A DNA stretch of 19,139 bases from DATDRS01 sp035291605. Lineage in GTDB: Bacteria > Chloroflexota > Anaerolineae > Anaerolineales > UBA6663. The stretch's first letter is position 1. Each line of letters opens with the position of its first letter. This document shows, one piece after another, positions 1 to 7,379 of the stretch. The translations under genes and the position numbers were made by a program. The stretch is from contig DATDRS010000262.1 of assembly GCA_035291605.1 (NCBI GenBank), positions 1 through 19,139 on the forward strand. The letters run 5' to 3'. Below the pieces are notes generated by a model. The model was not told where the DNA came from. It made no database searches and worked only from the letters and a program-made list of their open reading frames with translations.

Positions 1-348
1 GCCTGGAATTTCGTCCAGACCGACACTTTCGCAAGCCGGGGGCAGAAGATGATCTATCACGGCCCGCTCAAACCGCTGGAGAAGCCGCTGCTCCAAAGCC
101 CGCTCGTCCCGTGGTCGTACTTCGCGAGCAACTTCTACCACAACGTCTACTGGTATCCGTTTGTGGGCCGCCCGCGTGTGGAGGCTGCGCTCCAGACCAA
201 GTGGGGCCAGTTGTTCAAGAACTACGGCGACGGCGCGGTGGTGATGCCCGGCATGGAACCGAAGACGGTGAAGGTAGCCGCTGGCGGACTGGCTGTGCTC
301 GCCGGGCTGATCGGCCTCGGCGCGTGGTGGTTGGTGAGGAAGGGCTAG
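1..348 (+). CDS. C-terminal part of an unidentified protein with a C-terminal membrane anchor
   Basis: The frame is open from base 1 and ends at TAG 346-348, so the 5' end lies outside the window; an internal ATG at 49 is probably not the true start because the frame reads protein-like before it. The visible 115 residues are rich in aromatic residues (Trp, Tyr, Phe) in the first half. They end in one hydrophobic Ala/Gly/Leu segment, about 22 residues, closed by W-W-L-V-R-K-G, which looks like a C-terminal transmembrane anchor with a positively charged cytoplasmic tail. I do not recognise the family. It is the only clear + strand gene in the window and converges with the thioredoxin-like gene, with 20 bases between the two stops. 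Confidence 0.6.
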   Translation, partial: AWNFVQTDTFASRGQKMIYHGPLKPLEKPLLQSPLVPWSYFASNFYHNVYWYPFVGRPRVEAALQTKWGQLFKNYGDGAVVMPGMEPKTVKVAAGGLAVLAGLIGLGAWWLVRKG

Positions 349-350
349 TC

Positions 351-384
351 TTCAGCAACGTATGCACTTCAGCAGCGTATGCAC
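351..384. repeat. Tandem duplication of a 17-base unit
   Basis: Two adjacent 17-base copies, TTCAGCAACGTATGCAC (351-367) and TTCAGCAGCGTATGCAC (368-384), differ at one base. They lie between and across the ends of two convergent genes. The right copy contains the stop codon of the minus-strand thioredoxin-like gene and its last codons (Cys-Ile-Arg-Cys). It reads as a recent local duplication. I see no hairpin that would make it a terminator. Confidence 0.85.
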
Positions 385-1127
385 AAAAAGAGAGCCGCGC
401 GCCGGAATGCGGCGGCAGCCCACCCCACCGAGAAGATCACGCCGATCAACACGGCAATGGCCAGGGAGTTGCCCAACGGGTCGCGGGCCAGTCTCGTGCG
501 CAGATCGGAGGGCGGTTCTGCGCCCACGATCAACCCCGATACGGAGACGGTCGGCGTGGAAGGAGGGGAGGAGGGTACAGCGGCGGCCGCGGATGTGGTT
601 GCCACAGCCGATGTGGGGCGCGCCGCGGTGGGTGTCGTCGTGACCGCAGCGGTGGCCGTCGGGGTGAGGGGCACGGCGGTCGGTGAGGGCGATGGCTGGG
701 CTGCTGCTAATGCCTCGCTCAGGCCAGGAATGTCCGGCCAATCCACGCCGCCCTGCGCCAGAAATTTCTCGATTAAGCCGGGGAGCTCTTGCGGGATTTC
801 CAGCGAACCGACCAGCACCACGTCGCCGACGATCAACGTCGGAACGCCGAGGCGATCCTGCGAGATGCCGAATCGCTGGACAGCCGCCTGATACAGCGCC
901 TGCCCGCCCGGCTGGGTGACATCCACGCCGACGATCTGCAGTTGTTCGCCGTACTTCTCGAACAAGGGCGGCAGGTCTTCGGTGATGACCTGGTGGCAGT
1001 GTCCGCAGGTAGGCGAGTAAAACAGCACAGCGCGCGCAGCCGGTGTGTCGGCCCACACCGGCCCAGCCAGGAAAGCAAGCGCCAATCCCCTCAGCATCAA
1101 ATACCTCAACACGCGATTCAATCTCAT
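369..1127 (-). CDS. Extracytoplasmic thioredoxin-like protein with Thr/Pro linker and C-terminal membrane anchor
   Basis: A 252-residue protein. Residues 1-27 form a signal peptide (Arg-rich start, hydrophobic 14-22, cleavage likely near VWA-D). Residues 30-125 form a thioredoxin-like fold with the redox motif C-G-H-C at 41-44 and the family cis-proline in G-V-P-T at 94-97. Residues 140-195 are a low-complexity Pro/Thr/Ala/Ser linker of the kind common in exported Chloroflexota proteins. A transmembrane helix at about 221-240 follows, then a short basic tail ending C-I-R-C. The domain should face outside, as a thiol-disulfide oxidoreductase or disulfide chaperone; its partner is unknown. GGGAGG lies one base before the ATG, unusually close, so a later start (Met11) is possible. 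It follows the ABC-2 permease gene by 34 bases. Function beyond the fold is inference. Confidence 0.85.
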   Translation of the reverse strand: MRLNRVLRYLMLRGLALAFLAGPVWADTPAARAVLFYSPTCGHCHQVITEDLPPLFEKYGEQLQIVGVDVTQPGGQALYQAAVQRFGISQDRLGVPTLIVGDVVLVGSLEIPQELPGLIEKFLAQGGVDWPDIPGLSEALAAAQPSPSPTAVPLTPTATAAVTTTPTAARPTSAVATTSAAAAVPSSPPSTPTVSVSGLIVGAEPPSDLRTRLARDPLGNSLAIAVLIGVIFSVGWAAAAFRRAALFLCIRC

Positions 1128-1161
1128 GCCTCCCGCATACTCCGCGCGGCATACTCTGGCT

Positions 1162-1893
1162 TCAGTCTAAACTTCGCGCCAGGAGGCGCACGGCCAGCGC
1201 GAACAGCACAACCGTGAATGAGGCCAGCGCCAGCAGATCGAGCGCAGCGCCGGCCAACGATCCACCCGACAGGGCCAGACGCAGCGCCTCGACCGCGTAG
1301 GTGAGCGGCAGGGTGCGAGCGATGACTTGCAGAACCGGCGATAAGGACTCCACCGGCACGAATACGCCGCCCAGGAACATCATCGGGAAACGGATGAAGT
1401 TCGCCAACGTCTGCGCTTCGAAGACTTCCTTCACCGCGACCGAGACGAAGGCCCCCAGAGCCGAGAACGCCGCCGCGGAGAGTAGCAGCGCCAGCGCGAG
1501 CAACAGCCAGTTGGCGCTGTCCGCGCCGAACAGGATCAGCACAATGAACAGCACGATCAGCGTCACCGTCAGCCCGAACGTCACGCCGCCCAGTACTTTG
1601 CCGGCCAGCAGCGCCGGCAGGCGCACCGGCGCCAGCAGCAGCCGCTCCAGCGAGCCGATGCGCCGCTCGAACACGATGACGATGGCTTCCATCGAACTCG
1701 TGCCGAATAAGAGCGTCAGCGCCAGCAGCCCCGGCGCCAACTCGCGCAGGCTGCCCGGGTTGCGAAGGGCGAAGGCTAAGACGAAGGCGAACGGGAATAG
1801 GATGCCCCAACTGATGTTGGGCGGCTTGAAGTAGTACGCACGCAGATCCTTGAGTCCAATGTAAAACATCCCTCGCAAATCATCCGCCAGCAT
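1162..1893 (-). CDS. ABC-2 type transporter permease
   Basis: A 243-residue membrane protein with about six hydrophobic segments: near residues 27-44, 50-66, 100-125, 127-150, 167-185 and 217-236. It has the amphipathic N-terminal stretch and the cytoplasmic E-R-R-x-G-S-L-E-R-L element, followed by L-x-A-P-V, typical of ABC-2 permeases. The start is set at Met 1893: the frame is open further upstream, but that extension lies inside the ATPase gene and looks non-protein-like. The chosen ATG overlaps the ATPase stop by 14 bases, indicating translational coupling. With the ATPase it would form a 2+2 exporter. The substrate (drug, lipid, polymer or metal complex) cannot be read from the sequence. 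Confidence 0.9.
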   Translation of the reverse strand: MLADDLRGMFYIGLKDLRAYYFKPPNISWGILFPFAFVLAFALRNPGSLRELAPGLLALTLLFGTSSMEAIVIVFERRIGSLERLLLAPVRLPALLAGKVLGGVTFGLTVTLIVLFIVLILFGADSANWLLLALALLLSAAAFSALGAFVSVAVKEVFEAQTLANFIRFPMMFLGGVFVPVESLSPVLQVIARTLPLTYAVEALRLALSGGSLAGAALDLLALASFTVVLFALAVRLLARSLD

Positions 1894-2824
1894 TGTCCTG
1901 TCCCTTCCCGGCTTTCTCGGCCAGCATCTGGTCACGGCCCAGGCCGGTGAGCCTGACGAACACGTCTTCCAGCGTCGGGCGAACTGTATTGATAGCCAGC
2001 ACGCGGCGGCCATCGGCCTGCGCCAGCGCCGCGCGGACGGCGGCCGCCACGTCATCGTTCTCGATGCGCCTGGTCTCGATGCCGTTGTTTGCGTCGGCCA
2101 GCGTCACCTCGACGACGGTCGCGCCCTGCGCGGCGGCTTTCAGCCCGTCCACCGTATCCAGCGCGACAATGCGCCCCTTGACGAGGATCGCGATTCGATC
2201 GCACAGCCGCTCCGCTTCCTCCAGGTAGTGCGTGGTCAGGAAGACGGTGACGCCTTCATCGCGCAGCCCGGCAATCATCCGCCGCAGGTTGCGCGCGCTC
2301 ATCACGTCCAGGCCGGTCGTCGGTTCGTCCAGAAAGACCAGTGGTGGGCGATGCGCCAGCGCGGCGGCAATCGTCAGCGTCCGTTTCATCCCGCGTGAGA
2401 GCCTGGCGAAGGGTGTGTCGCGCTTGTCGCTCAGGCGAAAGCGCGCCAGCAGGTCTTCGGCGCGCGGCTTCCATTCGCGGCGCGGTACGCCATAGAGCTG
2501 CATGCCGAACACCAGGTTGTCGAAGGCCGACAGTTCGTCGTATAGATTTGACCGCTCTGGAGCGATGCCGATACATTTCTTGATGCGCGCCGCATCGCTT
2601 CTCAGGTCGAAGCGCATTACCTGCGCCTGGCCGGACGTAGGACGTGACAGGCCGGTGAGCATGCGAATCGTCGTGGTCTTGCCCGCGCCGTTAGGGCCCA
2701 GGAAGCCGAACACTTCGCCTTCCTGCACGGCGAAGTTGATGCCATCCACCGCGTGCAATGGCGGACCGGCCTTGCCGGTCGAGTACACCTTCGTCAATTG
2801 CGAAACTTCGATGACGTTGCTCAT
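1880..2824 (-). CDS. ABC transporter ATP-binding protein, DrrA/NatA-like
   Basis: A 314-residue nucleotide-binding subunit. Walker A is G-P-N-G-A-G-K-T-T (43-51). The Q-loop position carries Glu in I-A-P-E-R-S (about 90), as in NatA-type ATPases. The signature is L-S-R-G-M (142-146), Walker B is V-F-L-D-E-P (163-168), the D-loop G-L-D follows, and the switch His is 199 in T-T-H-Y-L-E-E-A. After about residue 225 comes the usual C-terminal extension of the DrrA family, with T-L-E-D-V-F near 284-289. It powers the permease encoded next, whose start overlaps its stop. GAGG lies 5 bases upstream of ATG 2824 and includes the stop of the DUF364 gene only 7 bases away, so the exporter and the chelation-domain gene look co-transcribed. 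Confidence 0.93.
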   Translation of the reverse strand: MSNVIEVSQLTKVYSTGKAGPPLHAVDGINFAVQEGEVFGFLGPNGAGKTTTIRMLTGLSRPTSGQAQVMRFDLRSDAARIKKCIGIAPERSNLYDELSAFDNLVFGMQLYGVPRREWKPRAEDLLARFRLSDKRDTPFARLSRGMKRTLTIAAALAHRPPLVFLDEPTTGLDVMSARNLRRMIAGLRDEGVTVFLTTHYLEEAERLCDRIAILVKGRIVALDTVDGLKAAAQGATVVEVTLADANNGIETRRIENDDVAAAVRAALAQADGRRVLAINTVRPTLEDVFVRLTGLGRDQMLAEKAGKGQDNAGG

Positions 2825-2831
2825 AGCATCC

Positions 2832-3560
2832 TCAGAGCCCCTTATGCACGAGCGTCAGCAGCCGCACACCTTCGACCTGCTGGAATGTCGCGCCCTGACC
2901 AATCGCGCGTAGGGCGGCCGCTTCGTCAATCACGCGCGCACCGGAGAGGATCGTCGCGCCGTACCTGAACAACACGGGCGAGAGCGGCGTGCTCGGCCCC
3001 AGCACCATCACCAGCGCATCGGAGCGGCACAACGCCAGCAGGCCATCAAGCGTGTGATTGATCAACGCGCTGCCGGTGAGCGCCACGACCTCGGCCTGAG
3101 GGATCAGGTCCGGTGCGGCTTGGGGCGGGTGTTCACCTTCAGCCGGATGCTGCTCGATGACCCACAGTTGCCTGGCAGATTCGCGCAGTTGCGGGATAAA
3201 CGGGAAGTGCCCAACCAGCGCGACATTCTTGCCTCGTCCGCGCTCGACCAGCACCTCACCGGCGTTGATCTCGACGGCGCGCGCCTCGTCCACCTCAAGC
3301 AGCGAGTTGATCGCCGCCACGCCGATGCTGGCCTCCAGTGGATTGTCCGAACGCGCATATTCGGCCAGTTCGTGGGCGCTCTTCAGGTGCAGCCGGCCCA
3401 CGTCGCGGACCTTCGCGTGGCCGTGCGGCTTGTCATCCATCAGCGTCGAAGCCAGGCCGCAGCCCCGGCTGCACACGACTGTCCAGTGAGCGCCGACCAG
3501 CACTGAGCGCGCCGGCGCGTCCGGCGGCAGGCTGTTGAGCAGGTCATCCAAGAGGTTCAT
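2832..3560 (-). CDS. DUF4213/DUF364 protein, putative heavy-metal chelation domain
   Basis: A 242-residue soluble protein. The N-terminal part (about 1-95) matches the DUF4213 enolase-like domain. The C-terminal part (about 105-240) matches the Rossmann-like DUF364 domain, with G-H-F-P-F (117-121), the A-L-T-G-S-x-x-x-N-x-T segment (160-170) and the family hallmark G-P-S-T-P-L (188-193). The family is annotated as putative heavy-metal chelation because homologues often sit beside metal and metallophore transport genes; no enzymatic reaction is established. Its N-terminal half has C30, C34, H46, H48 and H58. AGGAAAGAG lies upstream of the ATG. The next gene, the ABC ATPase, starts 7 bases after its stop. 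The family call is from memory of the motifs. Confidence 0.8.
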   Translation of the reverse strand: MNLLDDLLNSLPPDAPARSVLVGAHWTVVCSRGCGLASTLMDDKPHGHAKVRDVGRLHLKSAHELAEYARSDNPLEASIGVAAINSLLEVDEARAVEINAGEVLVERGRGKNVALVGHFPFIPQLRESARQLWVIEQHPAEGEHPPQAAPDLIPQAEVVALTGSALINHTLDGLLALCRSDALVMVLGPSTPLSPVLFRYGATILSGARVIDEAAALRAIGQGATFQQVEGVRLLTLVHKGL

Positions 3561-3598
3561 GGTCGTCTCTTTCCTGTCATAAGGTCACCAACCTGCCA

Positions 3599-4159
3599 CT
3601 AACAGAACACGAAGTACCGGGGAACTCGTTTCAAATACGCGCGGTACACCTCACCATATCGCTTCAAACACACTTCTTCTTCCGCCAAAATGCCAAAATG
3701 CCCGAAGACGCGCGCTCCGATTGACATCACCAGCGCCAGCCATGAGCCAATCGCGATACAAGCCCCCACGATCACAACGGTGGACATGACGATCTGAGGA
3801 TGCCGAGACCATCTGTAGAGGCCCTGCGTAACGGGCTGATCCAGGGGTGTGTTCTTGAAGTCGAACAGAGCTTTTGCCAAACCGACCAGGCCCACCAGTG
3901 ATATGACCGAGCCAATGACCAGGACAGAAGATCCGGCTTTCAGAGGCGTGAGGACAATTAGTATCAGGCAAACCAGAGCACACAGCTTGCCAAGCATCGT
4001 GAAGACGACTTGCTCTCGGCTCCAACCCGATCGATCAAAGAGTCGCACCACCACGTCCTTTGGAAAGAGCGAGAACAGGATCCCGTCGGTCAAGACTAAC
4101 AGGCCCAGGAGAAGCCAGCCATTGAGCCAGCCGATTCTGAGGGTGGGCATCAGTTCCAT
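3599..4159 (-). CDS. Isoprenylcysteine carboxyl methyltransferase-like integral membrane protein
   Basis: A 186-residue protein with about five hydrophobic segments (near 13-32, 53-71, 77-97, 122-140 and 141-156). It has the C-terminal signature of the ICMT/phospholipid methyltransferase-like superfamily: R-H-P-Q (119-122), a double Glu (161-162), then K-R-Y-G-x-x-Y-x-x-Y ending in V-P-R-Y (179-182). Members use S-adenosylmethionine to methylate a membrane-embedded acceptor, but many bacterial homologues have no known substrate. The start is strongly supported by AAGGAGG 7 bases before the ATG. It follows feoB by 54 bases and precedes the DUF364 gene by 38 bases. Any role in metal handling is only suggested by position. 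Confidence 0.75.
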   Translation of the reverse strand: MELMPTLRIGWLNGWLLLGLLVLTDGILFSLFPKDVVVRLFDRSGWSREQVVFTMLGKLCALVCLILIVLTPLKAGSSVLVIGSVISLVGLVGLAKALFDFKNTPLDQPVTQGLYRWSRHPQIVMSTVVIVGACIAIGSWLALVMSIGARVFGHFGILAEEEVCLKRYGEVYRAYLKRVPRYFVFC

Positions 4160-4213
4160 AAACTCCTCCTTGAAGCCAGTCTGAGCTTCAATCCCCTCCC
4201 GCGGTTCTGCACA

Positions 4214-6259
4214 TCACCTTGGTATGTTGAAGAACACCGCCGTCTGGTAAACGGCACTACCGGCGGCGAAAGAGATCGCCAGCAACAGACAGACACTGAA
4301 CACTGTCCACTTCCACGAAGCCGTTTCCTGCTTGATGACGGCCACGGTCGCCACGCAGGGAATAAACGTCATCTGTACCACCAGGAAGGCCAGCGCCGCG
4401 GCCGGGCCCAAGACTCCGGTGAGTTGTTCCGCCAACCCTGCGTCTGCCTCCCCTGAGCCATACAGGATGCCCAGTGTGGCAATGGTGTTCTCCTTGGCGA
4501 TGAAACTCGTCAGCAACGCCACAATCAGACGCCAGTCGCTCAGGCCCATCCACCCACCGAGCGGCGATAGCCCACGTCCCAGCCCGGCTAGCAGACTGCC
4601 TTCCACATCGCCCCCTGGCAGCATGGAGAGCGCCCAGATGACGATCGAGACCACCACGATGATCGTGCCGGCCTTCTGGATGAAAGCCACGGTATTGTGC
4701 CAGACGGACAGGCCGATGGTGCGCGCATTGGGCAGGTGATAGAGCGGCATTTCCATGATGAACGCCGTGTGCACGCCTTTGAAGATCAGCCGGTTGATGG
4801 CGATGCCGACGAGCGCCAGGATCGCCAGGTTAGCAGCCACCAGCCCCCATGACACCAATGTCGCCGCGCGGCCAAAGAAAGCCGGGGCCAGAAAGGCGAT
4901 GACGGCCAGGCGCGCCGTGCAGGGAACCAACGGGGCCAGCAGGATGGTCAACAGCCGGGCGCGGCGATCGTCCATGATGCGCGCGCCTATGACCGCCGGT
5001 ACATTGCAGCCGAAGCCCAGGAATAGCGGCAGGAAGGATTTGCCGTGCAATCCCATCCAGTGCATGAAGCGATCCATGACGTAGGCCGCTCGCGCCATGT
5101 ACCCTACGTCTTCCAGCGCACCCAGAGCCGCAAAGAATATCACCAGGATGGGCACGAAGGTGAGCACCGTCCCGGCGCCGCCGAGGATGCCATCCGCGAT
5201 CAGGCCCGCCAGCCAGGGCGATACCGGCGTGAACGTGGCGTTGACCCACTCCGTCAACGGCCCGATCAGGGCCGCATCCAGCCAGTCCACAATCGGCATG
5301 GCGACGGTATACGTGAGCCAGAATACCAGGCCGAAAAGCCCTAACAGCAGGGCCAGCCCCCACAGCGGATGCGTGGCGACCCTGTCCACGCGGTCGGTCA
5401 GACAGACCACGCCGGTCCTGGGGTGGACGACGGCCGCCCGCACCATCCGCTCCACCCACTCGTAACGCCCACCGACGATATCCAGGTAGGCGTCTTCGTG
5501 CTGCAACAATACCGCGTGAATCCGCTCCCACACATCCGGCGTGGTTTCATGCATCAGGCGCGCGATCTCGGCGTCGCCTTCCAACAACTTGAGCGCAACC
5601 CAATCCTCAGGATAAGGCAGTGGGACTCTGCCGTGGACGAGCGTGCGAATCTGCTCCAGCACCGGGCGGTGTTCGGCGCGGATCGTTGGGCGGTTGGGCG
5701 CAAACTCCGTACAGAAGGCGCATTTTCGCGTGCACGACTCCGGAGCGGGCGCATCCATCACGTATAGGGCTGCATCCAGCAAGTCGCGCACCCCTTTGTT
5801 CTTCGAGGCAATGAGCGGCACGACCGGCACCCCCAGCGTCGCCGCCAGCACGTGTGGCTCCACGCGGAGGCCGTGCCGCTCGGCCACGTCAAGCATGTTC
5901 AACCCGACGACGATCGGAACAGGCAGCGCGAGCAATTCGGCGACCAGATACAGGTTGCGCTCCAGAGCCGCCGCGTTGGCGATGACCACAACCACGTCCG
6001 GCCGCTCGCGGATGATGAAATCACGGGCGATGCGCTCTTCCTCGGAATTCGCCGTCAGGCTGTAGATACCCGGCAGATCCACTAGGCGCACGGCTCTTCC
6101 GTCCTGAGAGAACTCACCAAGCTTTTGCTCGACCGTCTTGCCCGGCCAGTTGCCCACGTGCTGGCTCAGGCCGGTGAGCATATTGAACACGGTGGACTTT
6201 CCGACGTTGGGCTGCCCGGCTAACGCCACCGTGATTGAGTTTCGGGTTGAATCGTCCAT
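4214..6259 (-). CDS. feoB: Ferrous iron transporter FeoB with extra CX3CX2C motif
   Basis: A 681-residue inner-membrane Fe(II) importer. The N-terminal G domain has G1 G-Q-P-N-V-G-K-S (15-22), switch I around G-N-W-P-G-K-T (36-42), G3 D-L-P-G (61-64), G4 N-M-L-D (121-124) and G5 S-K-N-K-G. The helical GDI-like spacer follows. The membrane part carries both gate repeats: G-F-G-C-N-V-P-A (415-422) and P-L-V-P-C-T-A-R-L (443-451), then F-I-P-C-V-A-T near 632-638. Unusually, the junction between G domain and spacer contains C176-T-R-K-C180-A-F-C183, the spacing of a radical-SAM-type iron-sulfur site. The start ATG shares one base with the feoA stop. It belongs to a unit with feoA, a CooC-like ATPase and an ArsR-type regulator. 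Confidence 0.97.
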   Translation of the reverse strand: MDDSTRNSITVALAGQPNVGKSTVFNMLTGLSQHVGNWPGKTVEQKLGEFSQDGRAVRLVDLPGIYSLTANSEEERIARDFIIRERPDVVVVIANAAALERNLYLVAELLALPVPIVVGLNMLDVAERHGLRVEPHVLAATLGVPVVPLIASKNKGVRDLLDAALYVMDAPAPESCTRKCAFCTEFAPNRPTIRAEHRPVLEQIRTLVHGRVPLPYPEDWVALKLLEGDAEIARLMHETTPDVWERIHAVLLQHEDAYLDIVGGRYEWVERMVRAAVVHPRTGVVCLTDRVDRVATHPLWGLALLLGLFGLVFWLTYTVAMPIVDWLDAALIGPLTEWVNATFTPVSPWLAGLIADGILGGAGTVLTFVPILVIFFAALGALEDVGYMARAAYVMDRFMHWMGLHGKSFLPLFLGFGCNVPAVIGARIMDDRRARLLTILLAPLVPCTARLAVIAFLAPAFFGRAATLVSWGLVAANLAILALVGIAINRLIFKGVHTAFIMEMPLYHLPNARTIGLSVWHNTVAFIQKAGTIIVVVSIVIWALSMLPGGDVEGSLLAGLGRGLSPLGGWMGLSDWRLIVALLTSFIAKENTIATLGILYGSGEADAGLAEQLTGVLGPAAALAFLVVQMTFIPCVATVAVIKQETASWKWTVFSVCLLLAISFAAGSAVYQTAVFFNIPR

Positions 6260-6540
6260 CAGGCGCGCACTACTTCTACCAGCACCTTCGCTGCTTCACC
6301 GCGCCCCAGGGCCACGCGCGTGTCGCGCACGGCCACAATGACCGGGCCACGGCCATAATTTTGTATGACGGAAATCTCTGCGCCAATCGTGAAGCCTAAT
6401 GTCGCTATCCGATTGGCAAATTCGTTCCCGCCGCGTAACTGGCGCACCACGCCGCGCGCCCCAGCTTCCAAGTCAATCAGCATTTGCATACTGTCCGGCC
6501 TCACCATCGCCTTCCGGGCCAGCGATTTTTCATCCTGCAT
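6259..6540 (-). CDS. feoA: Ferrous iron transport protein FeoA
   Basis: A 93-residue cytosolic protein with an SH3-like FeoA domain. From about residue 20 it shows the pattern L-x-x-L-x-x-G-x-x-G-x-V-x-x-L-x-G-G, then F-A-N-R-I-A-T-L-G-F-T-I-G, and the closing strands V-A-V-R-D-T-R-V-A-L-G-R-G-E-A. FeoA is needed for Fe(II) uptake and is thought to modulate FeoB. The first ATG (6540) directly follows the TAG of the CooC-like gene with no gap; GGCGGGGA lies just upstream. Met12 (6507) is an alternative and would give a more typical length of about 82 residues. Confidence 0.93.
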   Translation of the reverse strand: MQDEKSLARKAMVRPDSMQMLIDLEAGARGVVRQLRGGNEFANRIATLGFTIGAEISVIQNYGRGPVIVAVRDTRVALGRGEAAKVLVEVVRA

Positions 6541-7314
6541 CTACGTCCCCGCCCCCACATAAATTGCTGCCAGCAGCCGGTGGGCGAGCTGATCGATGAT
6601 GCGGCCTATGGCTGCATCGTCCGGCAACTCCATCAGCGAACGGTCGCTGCTATCGAAATCAACCAGAAGCGGGTCATACGGGATCGTCGCCAGCAAGGGA
6701 ATGTTCATCTCAGCGATCCTGGCGCTCACGGTTGCTGGCAACTCGCTGCCCGCCACACGGTTCAGCACCAGGCAGGTGTGGCGGACGTTGATGTTCAAGT
6801 GCCTGCTGAGAGCCAGCATCGCTTCGGCAGCGGCCAGCGCGCGCGGGCTGGCATCGCTGATCAACAGCAGGTGATCCACGTCGCGCGTTGTGCGCCGGCT
6901 CAGGTGCTCCATGCCGGCTTCGTTGTCCATGACCACGAAGTCATACGTGGCGTAGATGCCATCCAGGAGGCTGCGCAGCATGTGGTTGGGGGCGCAGTAG
7001 CAGCCGGGCCCCTCCGGACGTCCCATCGCCAGCAGATCCAGGTTGTCTCCCTCCTCGACGCACATACGCACAGCGTAATCGAGCCATTCCCACCGAGACA
7101 TGCCGGCCGGAGCGTCATCGCGCACAGCCTCGCGGAGCTCGCCCACAGTCTTCGTCAAGGGCATGCCCAAGACGAGATGCAGGTTGCTGCTTGGATCCGC
7201 ATCAACAGCCAGGACCCTGCCCAAGCGATGGACAACCAGGTACCGAATAAGGAGGGCGGCGAGGGTCGTTTTCCCGGTGCCGCCCTTGCCAGCCACGGCA
7301 ATTGTGATGGTCAT
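6541..7314 (-). CDS. CooC-like ATPase, carbon monoxide dehydrogenase maturation family
   Basis: A 257-residue SIMIBI P-loop ATPase. The deviant Walker A is G-K-G-G-T-G-K-T-T (9-17) with the signature Lys at 10. D-A-D-P lies at 38-41. A C-Y-C motif (C105, C107) sits in G-R-P-E-G-P-G-C-Y-C, and the switch II region M-D-N-E-A-G-M-E-H-L-S-R-R-T starts at 129. The C-X-C and N-E-A-G-M-E-H motifs are the hallmark of CooC/AcsF, dimeric ATPases that bind nickel or zinc between C-X-C pairs and insert nickel into CO dehydrogenase. No CODH, acetyl-CoA synthase or other obvious nickel enzyme is in the window. GGAGG lies 6 bases before the ATG. The stop abuts feoA, so it is co-transcribed with the Fe(II) importer. 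Its client here is unknown. Confidence 0.88.
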   Translation of the reverse strand: MTITIAVAGKGGTGKTTLAALLIRYLVVHRLGRVLAVDADPSSNLHLVLGMPLTKTVGELREAVRDDAPAGMSRWEWLDYAVRMCVEEGDNLDLLAMGRPEGPGCYCAPNHMLRSLLDGIYATYDFVVMDNEAGMEHLSRRTTRDVDHLLLISDASPRALAAAEAMLALSRHLNINVRHTCLVLNRVAGSELPATVSARIAEMNIPLLATIPYDPLLVDFDSSDRSLMELPDDAAIGRIIDQLAHRLLAAIYVGAGT

Positions 7315-7379
7315 CTATGCCTCCGTACTGACGCCGGTTGACTTTCCCGCTATCATCGCTCCCATAAAGGCGGTTTCTG

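Noticed and set aside
352..1152. Alternative 266-codon frame over the thioredoxin-like gene
   Set aside because: Its translation is Arg/His-rich and lacks the signal peptide, C-G-H-C motif and membrane anchor found in the chosen frame.
1124..1810. A 228-codon minus-strand frame overlapping the ABC-2 permease
   Set aside because: Arg/Gly/Ala-rich translation without hydrophobic segments; the permease frame has clear membrane helices and a coupled start.
2385..2399. L-S-R-G-M instead of L-S-G-G-Q, and Glu in the Q-loop, of the DrrA-like ATPase, first taken as possible loss of function
   Set aside because: Both variants occur in functional ABC-2 exporter ATPases (S-R-G-M signatures and P-E-type Q-loops), so they are not evidence of damage.
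6484..7341. A 285-codon + strand frame opposite the cooC-like and feoA genes
   Set aside because: Same reason: composition typical of the complement of GC-rich coding DNA, while the minus strand carries intact P-loop and FeoA motifs.
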